A stretch of 64,000 bases of DNA from Allorhizobium paknamense (GTDB lineage Bacteria > Pseudomonadota > Alphaproteobacteria > Rhizobiales > Rhizobiaceae): the NCBI RefSeq assembly GCF_030815125.1, contig NZ_JAUSWH010000003.1:248001-312000 (forward strand), written 5' to 3'. The notes beneath the pieces were generated by a model. It did no database searches, had not been told where the DNA came from, and saw nothing but the letters and a program-made list of their open reading frames with translations. Positions 11,351-20,449 of this stretch are shown here, in pieces. Within the stretch, counting starts at the first letter, position 1. Each line of letters starts with the position of its first letter. The position numbers and the translations under genes are program-made.

Positions 11351-12316
11351 GTGGCAGTCTATACCGACATCAACGAAGTGGACCTGAAAGCCTTTCTGGC
11401 GCAGTACGAGACGGGCGACCTTCTCTCGTTCAAAGGCATTGCCGAGGGCGTGGAAAATTCCAACTTCCTGCTGCATACCACCAAAGGCGCGCTTATTCTC
11501 ACGCTCTATGAAAAGCGGGTGGAAAAGACGGATCTGCCGTTTTTCTTAGGCCTGATGCATCATCTGGCTGATCGCGGGCTGAACTGCCCGCTGCCCTTGC
11601 CGCGCCGGGACGGCGCTTTGCTGGGGGAATTGTCGGGCCGTCCAGCGGCGCTGATTTCCTTTCTGGAGGGCATGTGGCTGCGCAAGCCCGAGGCCAATCA
11701 TTGCGGTGCGGTGGGCCGAGCGCTCGCGGAAATGCATCTGAAGGCAGAGGGTTTTGCCCTTGCCCGGCCCAATGCGCTCTCGGTTCCGGGATGGCAGGCG
11801 CTCTGGGCCAAGGCGAAGGATCGCGCGGACGAGGTACAGCCCGGGCTTTCCGAGGAGATCTCCGGCGAACTGGAGCTCCTGGCACGGAGCTGGCCAGAGT
11901 CCTTGCCTGCTGGCGTCATCCATGCCGATCTTTTCCCGGACAATGTCTTCTTTATCGGCGATGCGCTTTCAGGCCTGATCGATTTCTATTTCGCCTGCAA
12001 TGATTTCCTCGCCTATGATCTCGCCATTTCCCTCAATGCCTGGTGCTTTGAAAAAGACGGCAGCTATAACCTCACCAAAGGCAAGGCGATGATCGAGGGC
12101 TATGTCGCGGTGCGGCCCCTGTCGGATGAGGAACTGGCTGCCCTGCCGCTTCTGGCGCGGGGGGCGGCGCTGCGCTTTTTCCTCACCCGGCTTTACGACT
12201 GGCTGACGACACCGGCCGGGGCCCTCGTCGTCAAGAAGGACCCGCTGGAATATCTGCGCAAGCTGCGCTTCCACGCCAAGGCGCAGTCGGCGGCGGATTA
12301 CGGATTGTTTGTATGA
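11351..12316 (+). CDS. thrB: Homoserine kinase (aminoglycoside-phosphotransferase fold)
   Basis: Phosphorylates homoserine in threonine synthesis. This is the choline-kinase-like ThrB of alphaproteobacteria, not the GHMP type. The 321-residue protein has [15 protein letters not shown] (nucleotide loop), the catalytic [13 protein letters not shown] (HxDxxxxN) and [18 protein letters not shown] (Mg-binding Asp). The GTG at 11351 gives the family N-terminus (M)AVYTDI; an in-frame TTG 30 bases upstream would add an unusual extension. Its TGA overlaps the rnhA start. Confidence 0.94.
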   Translation: MAVYTDINEVDLKAFLAQYETGDLLSFKGIAEGVENSNFLLHTTKGALILTLYEKRVEKTDLPFFLGLMHHLADRGLNCPLPLPRRDGALLGELSGRPAALISFLEGMWLRKPEANHCGAVGRALAEMHLKAEGFALARPNALSVPGWQALWAKAKDRADEVQPGLSEEISGELELLARSWPESLPAGVIHADLFPDNVFFIGDALSGLIDFYFACNDFLAYDLAISLNAWCFEKDGSYNLTKGKAMIEGYVAVRPLSDEELAALPLLARGAALRFFLTRLYDWLTTPAGALVVKKDPLEYLRKLRFHAKAQSAADYGLFV

Positions 12317-12762
12317 AGCATATCGAGATTTTCACCGACGGCGCCTGCTCGGGCAATCCCGGTCCGGGCGGCTGGGGCGCTATTCTGCGCTACGGCGAGA
12401 AGGAGCGGGAACTGTTCGGCGGCGAGGCCGAGACCACCAACAACCGCATGGAACTGATGGCAGCCATCCAGGCGCTGGGCGCCCTGAAGGAGGCTTGCGA
12501 GGTAGATCTTTACACCGACAGTGCCTATGTGAAAGACGGTATCAGCAAGTGGATTTTCGGCTGGAAGAAAAACGGCTGGAAAACCGCCGACAAGAAACCG
12601 GTGAAAAATGCCGAACTGTGGCAGCAGCTGGAAGAGGCTCGAAACCGGCATAAGGTCACGCTGCATTGGGTGAAGGGCCATGCCGGACATCCCGAAAACG
12701 AACGCGCCGATGAACTGGCGCGCCGCGGCATGGAGCCGTTCAAGAAGGGCAACCGCATCTAG
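12313..12762 (+). CDS. rnhA: Ribonuclease HI
   Basis: Cleaves RNA in RNA-DNA hybrids. The 149-residue protein is full length and carries the acidic catalytic residues: D9 in [17 protein letters not shown] in [11 protein letters not shown] in [12 protein letters not shown], and the final D in [10 protein letters not shown], plus the catalytic-loop His in [14 protein letters not shown] overlap with thrB shows coupling. The TAG stop (12760-12762) is fused to the end of a mosaic repeat that begins AGAGCATT. Confidence 0.97.
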   Translation: MKHIEIFTDGACSGNPGPGGWGAILRYGEKERELFGGEAETTNNRMELMAAIQALGALKEACEVDLYTDSAYVKDGISKWIFGWKKNGWKTADKKPVKNAELWQQLEEARNRHKVTLHWVKGHAGHPENERADELARRGMEPFKKGNRI

Positions 12763-12945
12763 AGCATTGTTCTACTGCATAATTTTATCCTTCAATCGGA
12801 ATCGATTGAAGGATAAAATTATGCAGTAGATTTAAAGTGTTGCAGCGAACCTTTGTGCGCCATTTATGGCGCACGGCGCTGTAAATGCTTGTTTTTACGC
12901 ATGTCCGGACGGAAAATCGGATTCCACTTTTTCTGGAAATGCTCT
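12761..12945. repeat. Mosaic repeat A with a 60-bp perfect palindrome
   Basis: The element has termini AGAGCATT (12761) and AATGCTCT (ending 12945). It contains a perfect palindrome at 12771-12830 (28-base arms around GAAT) and, at its right, a degenerate copy of the GTCCGGACGGAAAATCGG...TGGAAATGCTCT core found elsewhere in this window. A transcript would fold into a very long hairpin right after rnhA and may also serve as terminator. Confidence 0.85.
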
Positions 12946-12962
12946 CATACAAAGGAGATCGC

Positions 12963-13286
12963 ATGATCCTTCACACGGTTCTGATCCGTTTCAAGGCGGC
13001 GGTGCAGGAGGCGGAGAAACAGGCGCTCTACGATGCCGTCCGAGCCTTGCAGGCCGATATTCCCGGCATGGACGATGTGAAGGCGGGTCCGAATATGTCG
13101 AATGAGGGGCTGGATGGCGGCTTTCGCGATGGCTTCATCATCACCTTTGCCACACGCGCGGCGCGTGACCAGTTTCTCAAGCATCCGGATTATCTGGTGA
13201 TTGGCGATACGATTGTCGCCTCTACCGATGGCGGCCTCTCCGGCGTGCTGCTTTTCGAACTGGAATTAGAGCGCCGATCTGATTGA
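12963..13286 (+). CDS. Dabb-domain (stress-responsive A/B barrel) protein
   Basis: A 107-residue single ferredoxin-like barrel of the Dabb family: starts MILHTVLIRFK, has ADIPGMDDVKAGPNMSNEGL in the middle and FLKHPDYLVIGD near the end. Family members bind small aromatic or stress-related ligands; no specific function can be assigned. The start is fixed by AAAGGAGATCGC directly before the ATG. The TGA stop lies inside the palindrome of the next repeat, so the C-terminal residues (ELERRSD) are partly encoded by the repeat. Confidence 0.82.
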   Translation: MILHTVLIRFKAAVQEAEKQALYDAVRALQADIPGMDDVKAGPNMSNEGLDGGFRDGFIITFATRAARDQFLKHPDYLVIGDTIVASTDGGLSGVLLFELELERRSD

Positions 13287-13365
13287 ATCAGATCAGCGCT
13301 CTAACATTTTATGTGTGAAGCATAATTTTATCGATCCTCGTTTCACGCCGGTCGAATTATGCTCT
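13268..13365. repeat. Mosaic repeat B between two convergent genes
   Basis: Starts AGAGC and ends GCTCT. It holds an 18-base inverted repeat with one mismatch (13267-13284 and 13286-13303) and a second pair (AGCATAATTTT / GAATTATGCT). It contains the TGA of the Dabb gene, and its right end CTA (13364-13366) is the TAG stop of the convergent glycosyltransferase gene. Confidence 0.82.
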
Positions 13366-15304
13366 ATGAAGACTGTAACGCTGCATCCGCGGCAATGGCC
13401 TTCAGCGTCGCCTCGAAATCCCGGGTGAAGCGCGCTGTGTCGAACAGCGGCGCGGTTTTCCGTGCGGCAATCAGATGCTGGCGCAGGTGGGAAAGGCGGT
13501 TCCCATCCTGCGCCAGTTCGGCCGCCAGGCGGCCAAACCCTTGTAAATCCTCGGCAACAAGCTGCGGCAGGCCGACAGCCTGCAACAGGCTTTGTGAAAC
13601 CCGGCCAGCAAAGCTTGTGCCTTTCCAGGTGACGACCGGCACCGCCGCCCACAGCGCATCCGCCGTGGTGGTGTGGCCGTTGTAAGGCCCGGTATCCAAA
13701 GCCAGATCGGCATGGCAAAGCCGCTGCAGATGCTGGTCGAGCGGTAGTTTCGGCGCAAAGATCAGCCGTTCGGGCTGAACGCCTGCAAGGCTGGCTGCGC
13801 GGCCGAGATTGGCCTTTGCCATGGCTGGCATGTCGATCAGCCAGAGCACGGAGCCCGGCACGGCTTTCAGCACGTCCATCCAGGTGCGAAACACCGCGCC
13901 ACGGATCTTGACCGGCTGGTTGAAGGAACAGAAGACGATGCCCTCATCCGGCAGCCCGAAGCGGCTGCGCGGACCGTCGCGCTCGACCACCAGCCGCTTG
14001 TCATCATTGGCCTGATAGCTGTGCGGTAGGGTAAAAAGCTTTTCCGCATAGAAGGCTTGGGCGCTGGGCGGCGTTACAGTGGCGTCGGTGATGGCGTAAT
14101 CAATGCCCACCCCCGCCACACTGCCCGGAAAGCCGAGATAGGTGACCTGTATCGGGGCAGGTCTGCGGCAGAAAATGCCCAGCCGGTTATTATGGGTAAA
14201 GCCCTTGAGATCGATGAGGATGTCGAGATCAAGCGCTGCAATGGTGCGGGCTGCGGCATCGTCATCAAGGTCGAGAATATCGACGAAATGGTCCACGGCG
14301 TTCAGAAAGCGATCTCTTAGAGTGTTTCCAGGAAAAGTGGGAACCGGTTTTCCGTCCGGAAACACGTTAAAACAGTTTAGCGGCCCGTTCCGGTCCTTGG
14401 TCCGGGTGTGGCAAATGCCGAAAACCTCAAACTGGCTTCGGTCATGCGCTTCCAGCACGCCGGCAAACAAGGCCAGTGTCGCGTGCTCATGAAAATCTGA
14501 GGAAAGATAGCCGATCCGCAAACGCCGGTTCGGCTTCGGCCGATAGGGGCGCCGCGCCGCGAAGGCGCCGACCCGCTGCCGGGCAGTATTGATGGCGCTC
14601 AGCACGTGATAGGCTTCGTCACCGCTCCATTGCAGCGAGCGAAATACGGTTTCGCGGATATCCAGTTTTTCGCCGTCGGTGGCGTAAGCTGCCTCAAGCC
14701 GCGCCTGCAGGTCTTCCGCCAGAGGGAAGTCGCAGAGACCCAGCGCGCACCAGAAATATTCCGTCAGGACCAACCGGTCCTCGGGGCGCGCGCCAAAGGC
14801 TGCGGCCACCAACGGCATGGCGTCCTCCAGCCTGTCGAGGCCGATCAGCACCATGCCGGCATTCATCCAATTGTCGAAGCTCTTGCCGATTTCGGCCAGC
14901 GTTAAGGCAAAGGGAAGCGCACGCGAATAATCGCCCGCCTCACGGTAGAGGCTGCAAATCGAATGAACGATATCGATATTCCGCGGAAACAGCCGGTCGA
15001 GGCTGATGAGCAGATCCAGCGCCTGCCGCGTCTCACCGGCCTCGAAATAGTGAGAAACGGCACGAAGGCCAAGGGTGCGGCGCATGTCCGGTCTTGCCGC
15101 CATGGCGGCCTCATAGCAGCGGGCAGCTTCGAGATGGGCGCCGAGATGTTCGTGGATCGAGGCCCTGAGGATCAGGGCGTCCGGCGTTTCGCCTTCGCAG
15201 GCGCTGGCGCGGTCAACCGTGGCGAGGGCTTGCTGATAAGCCCCTTGCAGAAATTCCTGCCTTGCCTGGTTGAAAAGTGCTGCCACGAAATTCCTGCCGG
15301 TCAT
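13364..15304 (-). CDS. TPR-containing GT41 (OGT/SPINDLY-like) glycosyltransferase
   Basis: A 646-residue protein. The N-terminal third is alpha-helical with degenerate TPR repeats (for example ALATVDRASACEGETPDALI). The C-terminal half is the GT41 catalytic domain of the O-GlcNAc transferase/SPINDLY type: RIGYLSSDFHEHATL, DILIDLKGFTHNNRLGIF, RPAPIQVTYLGFPGS, and the nucleotide-sugar motif GPYNGHTTTADALWAAVPVV. Target and sugar are unknown; related bacterial enzymes modify flagellin, adhesins or other proteins. Odd feature: residues about 309-329 (NCFNVFPDGKPVPTFPGNT) are the translation of a mosaic repeat inserted in frame. The stop codon is also supplied by a repeat terminus. Confidence 0.88.
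   Translation of the reverse strand: MTGRNFVAALFNQARQEFLQGAYQQALATVDRASACEGETPDALILRASIHEHLGAHLEAARCYEAAMAARPDMRRTLGLRAVSHYFEAGETRQALDLLISLDRLFPRNIDIVHSICSLYREAGDYSRALPFALTLAEIGKSFDNWMNAGMVLIGLDRLEDAMPLVAAAFGARPEDRLVLTEYFWCALGLCDFPLAEDLQARLEAAYATDGEKLDIRETVFRSLQWSGDEAYHVLSAINTARQRVGAFAARRPYRPKPNRRLRIGYLSSDFHEHATLALFAGVLEAHDRSQFEVFGICHTRTKDRNGPLNCFNVFPDGKPVPTFPGNTLRDRFLNAVDHFVDILDLDDDAAARTIAALDLDILIDLKGFTHNNRLGIFCRRPAPIQVTYLGFPGSVAGVGIDYAITDATVTPPSAQAFYAEKLFTLPHSYQANDDKRLVVERDGPRSRFGLPDEGIVFCSFNQPVKIRGAVFRTWMDVLKAVPGSVLWLIDMPAMAKANLGRAASLAGVQPERLIFAPKLPLDQHLQRLCHADLALDTGPYNGHTTTADALWAAVPVVTWKGTSFAGRVSQSLLQAVGLPQLVAEDLQGFGRLAAELAQDGNRLSHLRQHLIAARKTAPLFDTARFTRDFEATLKAIAADAALQSS
14319..14380. repeat. 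Mosaic repeat C, in frame inside the GT41 gene
   Basis: AGAGTGTTTCCAGGAAAAGT, then GGGAACCGGTTTTCCGTCC and a short tail ending near GTTTAG. It is the same core as repeats D, G, H and I, here within coding sequence and read on the opposite strand without breaking the frame. Confidence 0.85.
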
Positions 15305-15324
15305 GATTTGACATCGGCAGGGTT

Positions 15325-15356
15325 AGGCCGACAGCCTTGCTCCAGGCTGTCGGCCT
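15325..15356 (-). terminator. Hairpin between peroxiredoxin and GT41 genes
   Basis: A perfect 13-bp stem (AGGCCGACAGCCT / AGGCTGTCGGCCT) with loop TGCTCC, between two minus-strand genes. It probably ends the peroxiredoxin transcript. The T-run on the minus strand is poor, so Rho or processing may be involved. Confidence 0.6.
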
Positions 15357-15372
15357 TTCCTGTCTCTGCGGA

Positions 15373-15858
15373 TTACAGCCGCGCCAGCATGGCTTCGGCA
15401 GACGAAACCGTGGCCTGGCCGGGATTTTCCTCGATATCGAGGCTCTTCACCACGCCATCGTCGACCAGCATCGAGTAGCGCTTTGAGCGCACGCCGAGAC
15501 CACCGGCGGAGAGATCGATGTCGAGACCGATGGCCTTGGTGAAGCCTGCATCCCAATCGGCGAGGAAGTGAATCTTGCCTGCACCGCCGCTGGCCTGCGC
15601 CCAGGCGCCCATGACGTGCCAGTCATTGACGGCGATCACGGCAATGGCGTCCACGCCCTTGGCCAGCAACGCATCGCGATGTTCCAGATAGCCGGGCAGG
15701 TGGTTCAGCGTGCAGGTGGGGGTAAAGGCACCGGGAACGGCAAAAACCACGACGCGCTTGCCCTTGAACAGCTGCTCCGTGGTGACTTCGACGGGGCCTT
15801 CCGCCGTTTTTTCCTTGAAACTCGCCTGGGGAAGGTGATCGCCGACAGCAATGGTCAT
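15373..15858 (-). CDS. Peroxiredoxin, Prx5/AhpE-type (thioredoxin-like)
   Basis: Reduces hydrogen and organic peroxides. The 161-residue protein has the Prx5 signature around the peroxidatic cysteine, VVVFAVPGAFTPTCTLNHLP (PxxxTxxC), followed by GVDAIAVIAVNDWHVMGAW and RSKRYSMLVDDG. The ATG at 15858 is preceded by GAGGAGAGC; an upstream ATG five codons earlier lacks one. It is followed downstream by a hairpin and the GT41 gene. The reductant may be glutathione/glutaredoxin as in other bacterial Prx5 proteins (inference). Confidence 0.92.
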   Translation of the reverse strand: MTIAVGDHLPQASFKEKTAEGPVEVTTEQLFKGKRVVVFAVPGAFTPTCTLNHLPGYLEHRDALLAKGVDAIAVIAVNDWHVMGAWAQASGGAGKIHFLADWDAGFTKAIGLDIDLSAGGLGVRSKRYSMLVDDGVVKSLDIEENPGQATVSSAEAMLARL

Positions 15859-15897
15859 GAAAGCTCTCCTCATTGAAATCAGGTCGCGACGCGACCG

Positions 15898-16731
15898 TCA
15901 GGGCTGCACTATAGGCAGGGCCTGATCGAACACAAGCGGCGCTTCCATGGCCCGGTGATTTCCCGCAAGCACCAGCAACCGCCAGGTTTTGCCGGCGGGG
16001 CTGTAGTTCTTCGGCAGCTTGCCAAGGGCAATCCTGAGCGACATATGCCGGTCATCCCCGGAAAGGCGCTGGTATTCCATGAAAAGATGACCTTCCGGAC
16101 CGGTCAGCAGCAGGCGAGGCTCCGGCTTCGATCCTGCCGGGACCAGAAGATCGACATCGAGGCTGGCAAGATCGGCAGCCATGCGAAAGCCCGTAACGGT
16201 AAAATCTTCGGACGGCGGCGCGGGCAGACGGCTCTTTGCCTTTTCCACCGCCCTGATCTCGCCGGGATCGGATCTGTCTTCCCCGGTCAGCGGCACGGTC
16301 AGGTCTGCCTGAAAAGGAATGCAGATATTCCGGCACATGCCGATAAAAGCATTGGCCCGAAAGGCTTTTGCCTCCCCTTGTGCCGTCAGGGTGAAGGGAA
16401 AGGTCACGGGCAGATCGTATCCGACATCACGAACCGTGCCGATATCCATGCGTTTCGGCACGGGAAAGGTCAGATCGGACATGGTAACCGGCTGTCCGGG
16501 CGCGGGCGTCAGCTGCGGTGGAATGCCCGCATCGCCGGGTTCGCGCCAGTAGGTGAACCAGCCGGGATTGGGCTCGATCTGCAAGGCCGCCTGGCGAAGG
16601 CCGTTTGTGTCCGGCGGCAGGACGATGAGGCGCATGCGCCCGCCTTCGCTGACCGCCCAGCTGGAACTGGCGGCATGGACATGCGTTACGGGAAGAAGGC
16701 TGAGAAGGCAGACCAGAAAAAATCGATGCAT
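15898..16731 (-). CDS. Periplasmic DsbD-alpha-like protein
   Basis: A 277-residue exported protein with a signal peptide (MHRFFLVCLLSLLPVTHVHA). The mature domain resembles the N-terminal alpha domain of the thiol-disulfide reductase DsbD: WFTYWREPGDAGIPPQLT, YDLPVTFPF, and a cysteine pair in GMCRNICIPFQADL. It lacks the DsbD membrane and thioredoxin domains, so it is a stand-alone relative, as found in many rhizobia. A role in periplasmic redox or copper/cytochrome chemistry is plausible but unproven. Divergent from yqgE. Confidence 0.8.
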   Translation of the reverse strand: MHRFFLVCLLSLLPVTHVHAASSSWAVSEGGRMRLIVLPPDTNGLRQAALQIEPNPGWFTYWREPGDAGIPPQLTPAPGQPVTMSDLTFPVPKRMDIGTVRDVGYDLPVTFPFTLTAQGEAKAFRANAFIGMCRNICIPFQADLTVPLTGEDRSDPGEIRAVEKAKSRLPAPPSEDFTVTGFRMAADLASLDVDLLVPAGSKPEPRLLLTGPEGHLFMEYQRLSGDDRHMSLRIALGKLPKNYSPAGKTWRLLVLAGNHRAMEAPLVFDQALPIVQP

Positions 16732-16926
16732 GAGGACCGGTTTGAAAGAGGTGCGTCAGCCGATATAGGCGAGGGGGCACCCACCTGCCAATCACGCTTT
16801 CGGCGCTGCCATCATTTTCGGTTGATTGATGTGGGTCTATGCCCCACATTGTTATTTTAAGAGTGTGTCGCATGTTTCGGCCTGCTTCCAGTGGCAGGCC
16901 TTGCAATCCAACCCAACGGAGGCAAC

Positions 16927-17532
16927 ATGGCATTTTCGACCCTGAAGCCTGATCGTGAACGCGGATTTCTGGATGGCCAGTTTCTGATTGCCATGCCCGG
17001 CATGAGCGATGGCAATTTTTCGCGCGCCGTGGTCTATATCTGCGCTCACTCCGCGGCAGGGGCCATGGGCTTCATCATCAACCGGTCACAGCCGGTGAAA
17101 TTTGCCGATATCCTGCTGCATCTGAACCTGATCGATCAGAACGACGCGATCATGCTGCCGCATGAAACGCGGGATTTTCCCATCCAGTGCGGCGGCCCGG
17201 TGGAAACCGGGCGCGGTTTCGTGCTGCATTCGGATGATTATCTGAGCGACAGTTCCATCCCCGTCAGCGACGACATCTCGCTCACCGCCACGCTCGATAT
17301 CGTGCGCGCCATCTCCGACGGGCGCGGGCCGCGCAAGGCCACCATGCTGCTTGGCTATGCCGGATGGGGGCCGGGTCAGCTGGAGGCGGAAATCGCCCGC
17401 AATGGCTGGCTCAACTGCCCGGCTTCGGAAGACCTGATCTTCGACCGATCACTGGACGGAAAATACGAACGCGCCCTTGCCCTCATCGGCATCAGCCCCG
17501 CGACGCTTTCGGCAGAAGCGGGGCATGCCTGA
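16927..17532 (+). CDS. YqgE/AlgH family protein (DUF179)
   Basis: A 201-residue cytoplasmic protein of the UPF0301/YqgE family: [47 protein letters not shown] and [20 protein letters not shown]. The function is unresolved. The ATG at 16927 is set by ACGGAGGCAAC just upstream. Convergent with the GGDEF-EAL gene; only ten bases separate the two stops. Confidence 0.93.
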   Translation: MAFSTLKPDRERGFLDGQFLIAMPGMSDGNFSRAVVYICAHSAAGAMGFIINRSQPVKFADILLHLNLIDQNDAIMLPHETRDFPIQCGGPVETGRGFVLHSDDYLSDSSIPVSDDISLTATLDIVRAISDGRGPRKATMLLGYAGWGPGQLEAEIARNGWLNCPASEDLIFDRSLDGKYERALALIGISPATLSAEAGHA

Positions 17533-17542
17533 TTGAGAAAAG

Positions 17543-20449
17543 CTACGCGCGCCGCGCCCGCTGCATCTGGTCCTTCAGCAGCCTGAGGGCGCTGTCTGCG
17601 CCCATGGGGGCGCCGTAGAGATAGCTTTGGCCGTAGCGGCAGCCCATCGCCTCGAGATCGTCGCCCTCATCCTCGGTGGAGACGCCTTCTGCGATGACCT
17701 CCATGCCCATCTCATTGGCCATGGCAATGACGGAGCGCAGCAGGATATCCCGTTTTTCGCTCTCGCCGGACAACAGGCTACGATCCAGCTTCAGCGTATC
17801 GAAGGGGAAGCGCGTCAGATAGGACAGCGAGGAATAGCCGGAGCCGAAATCATCGAGCGCCAGGCTGATGCCGGCTTCCTTCAGCTTGGTCAGCACCAGC
17901 CGGGCCTGTTCCGGGTTTGCCACCACCACGCTTTCGGTTAACTCCAGCTTCAGCTTGGCCGGATTGGCGCCGATCCGCGTGAGAAGCGTGCGAATATCGT
18001 TGTAAAGCGCGTTGTTGATCAGCTGCGCGCTGGAGAGGTTGACGGAGACGAAGACCGGCGCATCGCCCGTCTGGCGTTCCCACTCCACCAGATCGCTCGC
18101 TGCCCGCTCCAGCGCGAACATGCCAAGCGGCGTCATCAGGTCGCTGGCTTCGGCCAGCGGAATGAATTCGGCGGGGGCAATTGCCCCCCGGCGCGGATGT
18201 TCCCAGCGCATCAGCGCTTCGAAACCGGCCAGATCGCCGGTTTCCAGGCGCACGACGGGTTGATAGACCATGGAGAGTTCGCCGCGCTCGATGGCGCGTG
18301 ACAGGTCCGCTTCCAGTTGCAGCCGGTCCGAGACCGTGCCACGGAAGGCGGGGCGGAAGGGTTCTACCTTGCTGCCGCCGCCGCGCTTGGCGCGGTACAT
18401 GGCAAGTTCCGCGTCGGCGAGCAGGCTGGCGGCACTTTCCTGCTGGTCCATCCAGGAGACGAGCCCGATGGAGGCCGTCAGATTGATCTCGCGATTGGCG
18501 AAATTGATCGGCACCATGATTGCCTTGCTCACCGCATCGGCGAAATCCGCCACCCGGGCCGGATCTCGTTCGGAGACGAGGATGAGGCCGAACTGGTCGC
18601 CCGCCAGCCGCGCCAGCGTATCCTGCGGCTTCAACAAGCGCCGCAGCCGCCGCGTCAGGGCAATGAGGATATTATCGCCCGCCGAAATGCCGAGCAGATC
18701 GTTGACATGGCCATAGCGGTCGATGTCGATGATCATCACCGTCGGGCGGATCGTGTCCGATTGCGTGGCGATGTTGAGCAGCGATTGCAGCCGGTCGAGG
18801 AAAACCTCGCGGTTGGGCAGGCCGGTCAGGTTGTCGTTCATCGCATCCTGCAGCAGCCGTTCCACCGTGTTCTTTTCCTCGGTCACGTCGCTGATGGTGC
18901 CGATGCAGCGGATGATCTCGCCATTCGAGCCCAGCACGGGGCGCGCGCGGATCTGCAGCCAGTGGAAATGCCCATCCTCGGCGCGAATGCGGAATTCATG
19001 GGAAAGCTTGCCGCGCTTGTGTTCCAAGAGCACATCCAGCGTGGCACGGAACCGGTCGCGGTCATCGGGATGCAGGCGCGGGATCCAGTTGCGCGCCGCC
19101 CCGTGCAGGGAGCCTGCCGCAAGGCCGAGCCGCATCGACATGTCCGGCGTGGTGATCACGCGGTCGCGCGCCACGTCCCAGTCCCAGACAGTATCGCCAG
19201 CGCCGGTCAGCGCCAGCGATTGCCGCTCGAGATCGGAAAACAGGCCCTGGTTCAACGCCCCGCCCGCAAAGGCGTGTTGCATGACGGTAAAGCCGATCAG
19301 CAGCACGATCAGCACCAGCGCCCCGCCATGCGCCGCCTGGATGATGTCATTGGACAGCCTGCCCGTCACCGTCATCCAGCCCCCGACCAGCCAGACGATG
19401 ATCAGCGCCCAGGTGGGGACGAGAAGAATGGCGCGGTCATAGCGGTTGAAGCCGAGATAGACGATCAGCACGATACCGGCTGTGGCCGTCAGCGCGAAGG
19501 ACAACCGGGCAATGCCCGCGGCAATCGATGGATCGTAGATCGCGACGCCAAAGAGCAGGCCAAGGCCGAGGATCCAGGCAAAGGTAGCGTGGCCCAGATG
19601 CACGTGCCAGCGATTGAGGTTCAGATAGGTGAAGAGGAAGATCACCAGGCTGGAGGCAAGCGCCACCTCCGCCGAGGCGCGCCAGATCTGGTCATTGCCG
19701 GAGGTGATGCTGATCAGCTTGCCGAGAAAGCCGAAATCCACGCAGATATAGGCGAGCACCGCCCAGGCCAGTGCGGCCGCCGCCGGCAGCATGGAGGTGC
19801 CCTTGACCACGAAGAGAATGGTCAGAAACACCGCCAGAAGCCCGGCAATGCCGAGCACGATGCCGCGATAGAGCGTAAAGGCGTTGATCGTGTCCTTGTA
19901 GGCGTTCGGCTCCCAGAGATAAAGCTGTGGCAGGTTGGGGGTGGCAAGCTCCGCCACGAAGGTGACGACCGCGCCGGGGTTCAGCGTGATGCGGAAGACA
20001 TCGGCATCGTCGCTCGGCAGCCGGTCCAGCGCAAAGCCTTCGCTGGGCGTGATGGAAATGATGCGCTGCGAACCGAGATCGGGCCAGAACACCTTGGAAT
20101 TGACGAGGCGGTAATGCGGCGCGACGATCACCCGCTCCAGCTGCTCGTCCGAGACATTGGCCAGCGCGAAGACGGCCCAGTCGCCCTGATGCTTGGGCGA
20201 GGTGGCGCGCACTTCGATGCGGCGGCGAATGCCGTCGGCACCGGCAGCGGTGGATACCTGGAAGGCTTCGCCCTGGTTCAGGTAGATCTCTGTGGTGGCC
20301 GTGAGGTCAAGCGCGGTATCGTCGCGGGAAATCTTCACCGGCTCGGCGGCGAAGGCGGGCGCAAGCGACGACAGCAGCACAGTCAGCAGCAGCACGATCC
20401 GCACCGCATAACCGAACGCGGCCTTGAACAGGGGCTGACGCGCCGTCAT
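17543..20449 (-). CDS. Membrane GGDEF-EAL protein, probably a c-di-GMP phosphodiesterase
   Basis: A 968-residue protein. It opens with a signal peptide (to AFAAEPVK), then a periplasmic beta domain of about 170 residues, seven or eight membrane helices (7TMR-DISM-like), a PAS domain (ALTGAGDTVWDWD...GTISDVTEEK), a GGDEF domain and an EAL domain. The GGDEF active-site motif reads AGDQF, so cyclase activity is probably lost. The EAL domain keeps FEALMRW, the N of SVNLSSAQL, the E of LELTESV, DDFGSGYSS and the K of LKLDRS, so it should hydrolyse c-di-GMP. The start overlaps the upstream GNAT stop (TCATGA). Confidence 0.92.
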   Translation of the reverse strand: MTARQPLFKAAFGYAVRIVLLLTVLLSSLAPAFAAEPVKISRDDTALDLTATTEIYLNQGEAFQVSTAAGADGIRRRIEVRATSPKHQGDWAVFALANVSDEQLERVIVAPHYRLVNSKVFWPDLGSQRIISITPSEGFALDRLPSDDADVFRITLNPGAVVTFVAELATPNLPQLYLWEPNAYKDTINAFTLYRGIVLGIAGLLAVFLTILFVVKGTSMLPAAAALAWAVLAYICVDFGFLGKLISITSGNDQIWRASAEVALASSLVIFLFTYLNLNRWHVHLGHATFAWILGLGLLFGVAIYDPSIAAGIARLSFALTATAGIVLIVYLGFNRYDRAILLVPTWALIIVWLVGGWMTVTGRLSNDIIQAAHGGALVLIVLLIGFTVMQHAFAGGALNQGLFSDLERQSLALTGAGDTVWDWDVARDRVITTPDMSMRLGLAAGSLHGAARNWIPRLHPDDRDRFRATLDVLLEHKRGKLSHEFRIRAEDGHFHWLQIRARPVLGSNGEIIRCIGTISDVTEEKNTVERLLQDAMNDNLTGLPNREVFLDRLQSLLNIATQSDTIRPTVMIIDIDRYGHVNDLLGISAGDNILIALTRRLRRLLKPQDTLARLAGDQFGLILVSERDPARVADFADAVSKAIMVPINFANREINLTASIGLVSWMDQQESAASLLADAELAMYRAKRGGGSKVEPFRPAFRGTVSDRLQLEADLSRAIERGELSMVYQPVVRLETGDLAGFEALMRWEHPRRGAIAPAEFIPLAEASDLMTPLGMFALERAASDLVEWERQTGDAPVFVSVNLSSAQLINNALYNDIRTLLTRIGANPAKLKLELTESVVVANPEQARLVLTKLKEAGISLALDDFGSGYSSLSYLTRFPFDTLKLDRSLLSGESEKRDILLRSVIAMANEMGMEVIAEGVSTEDEGDDLEAMGCRYGQSYLYGAPMGADSALRLLKDQMQRARRA

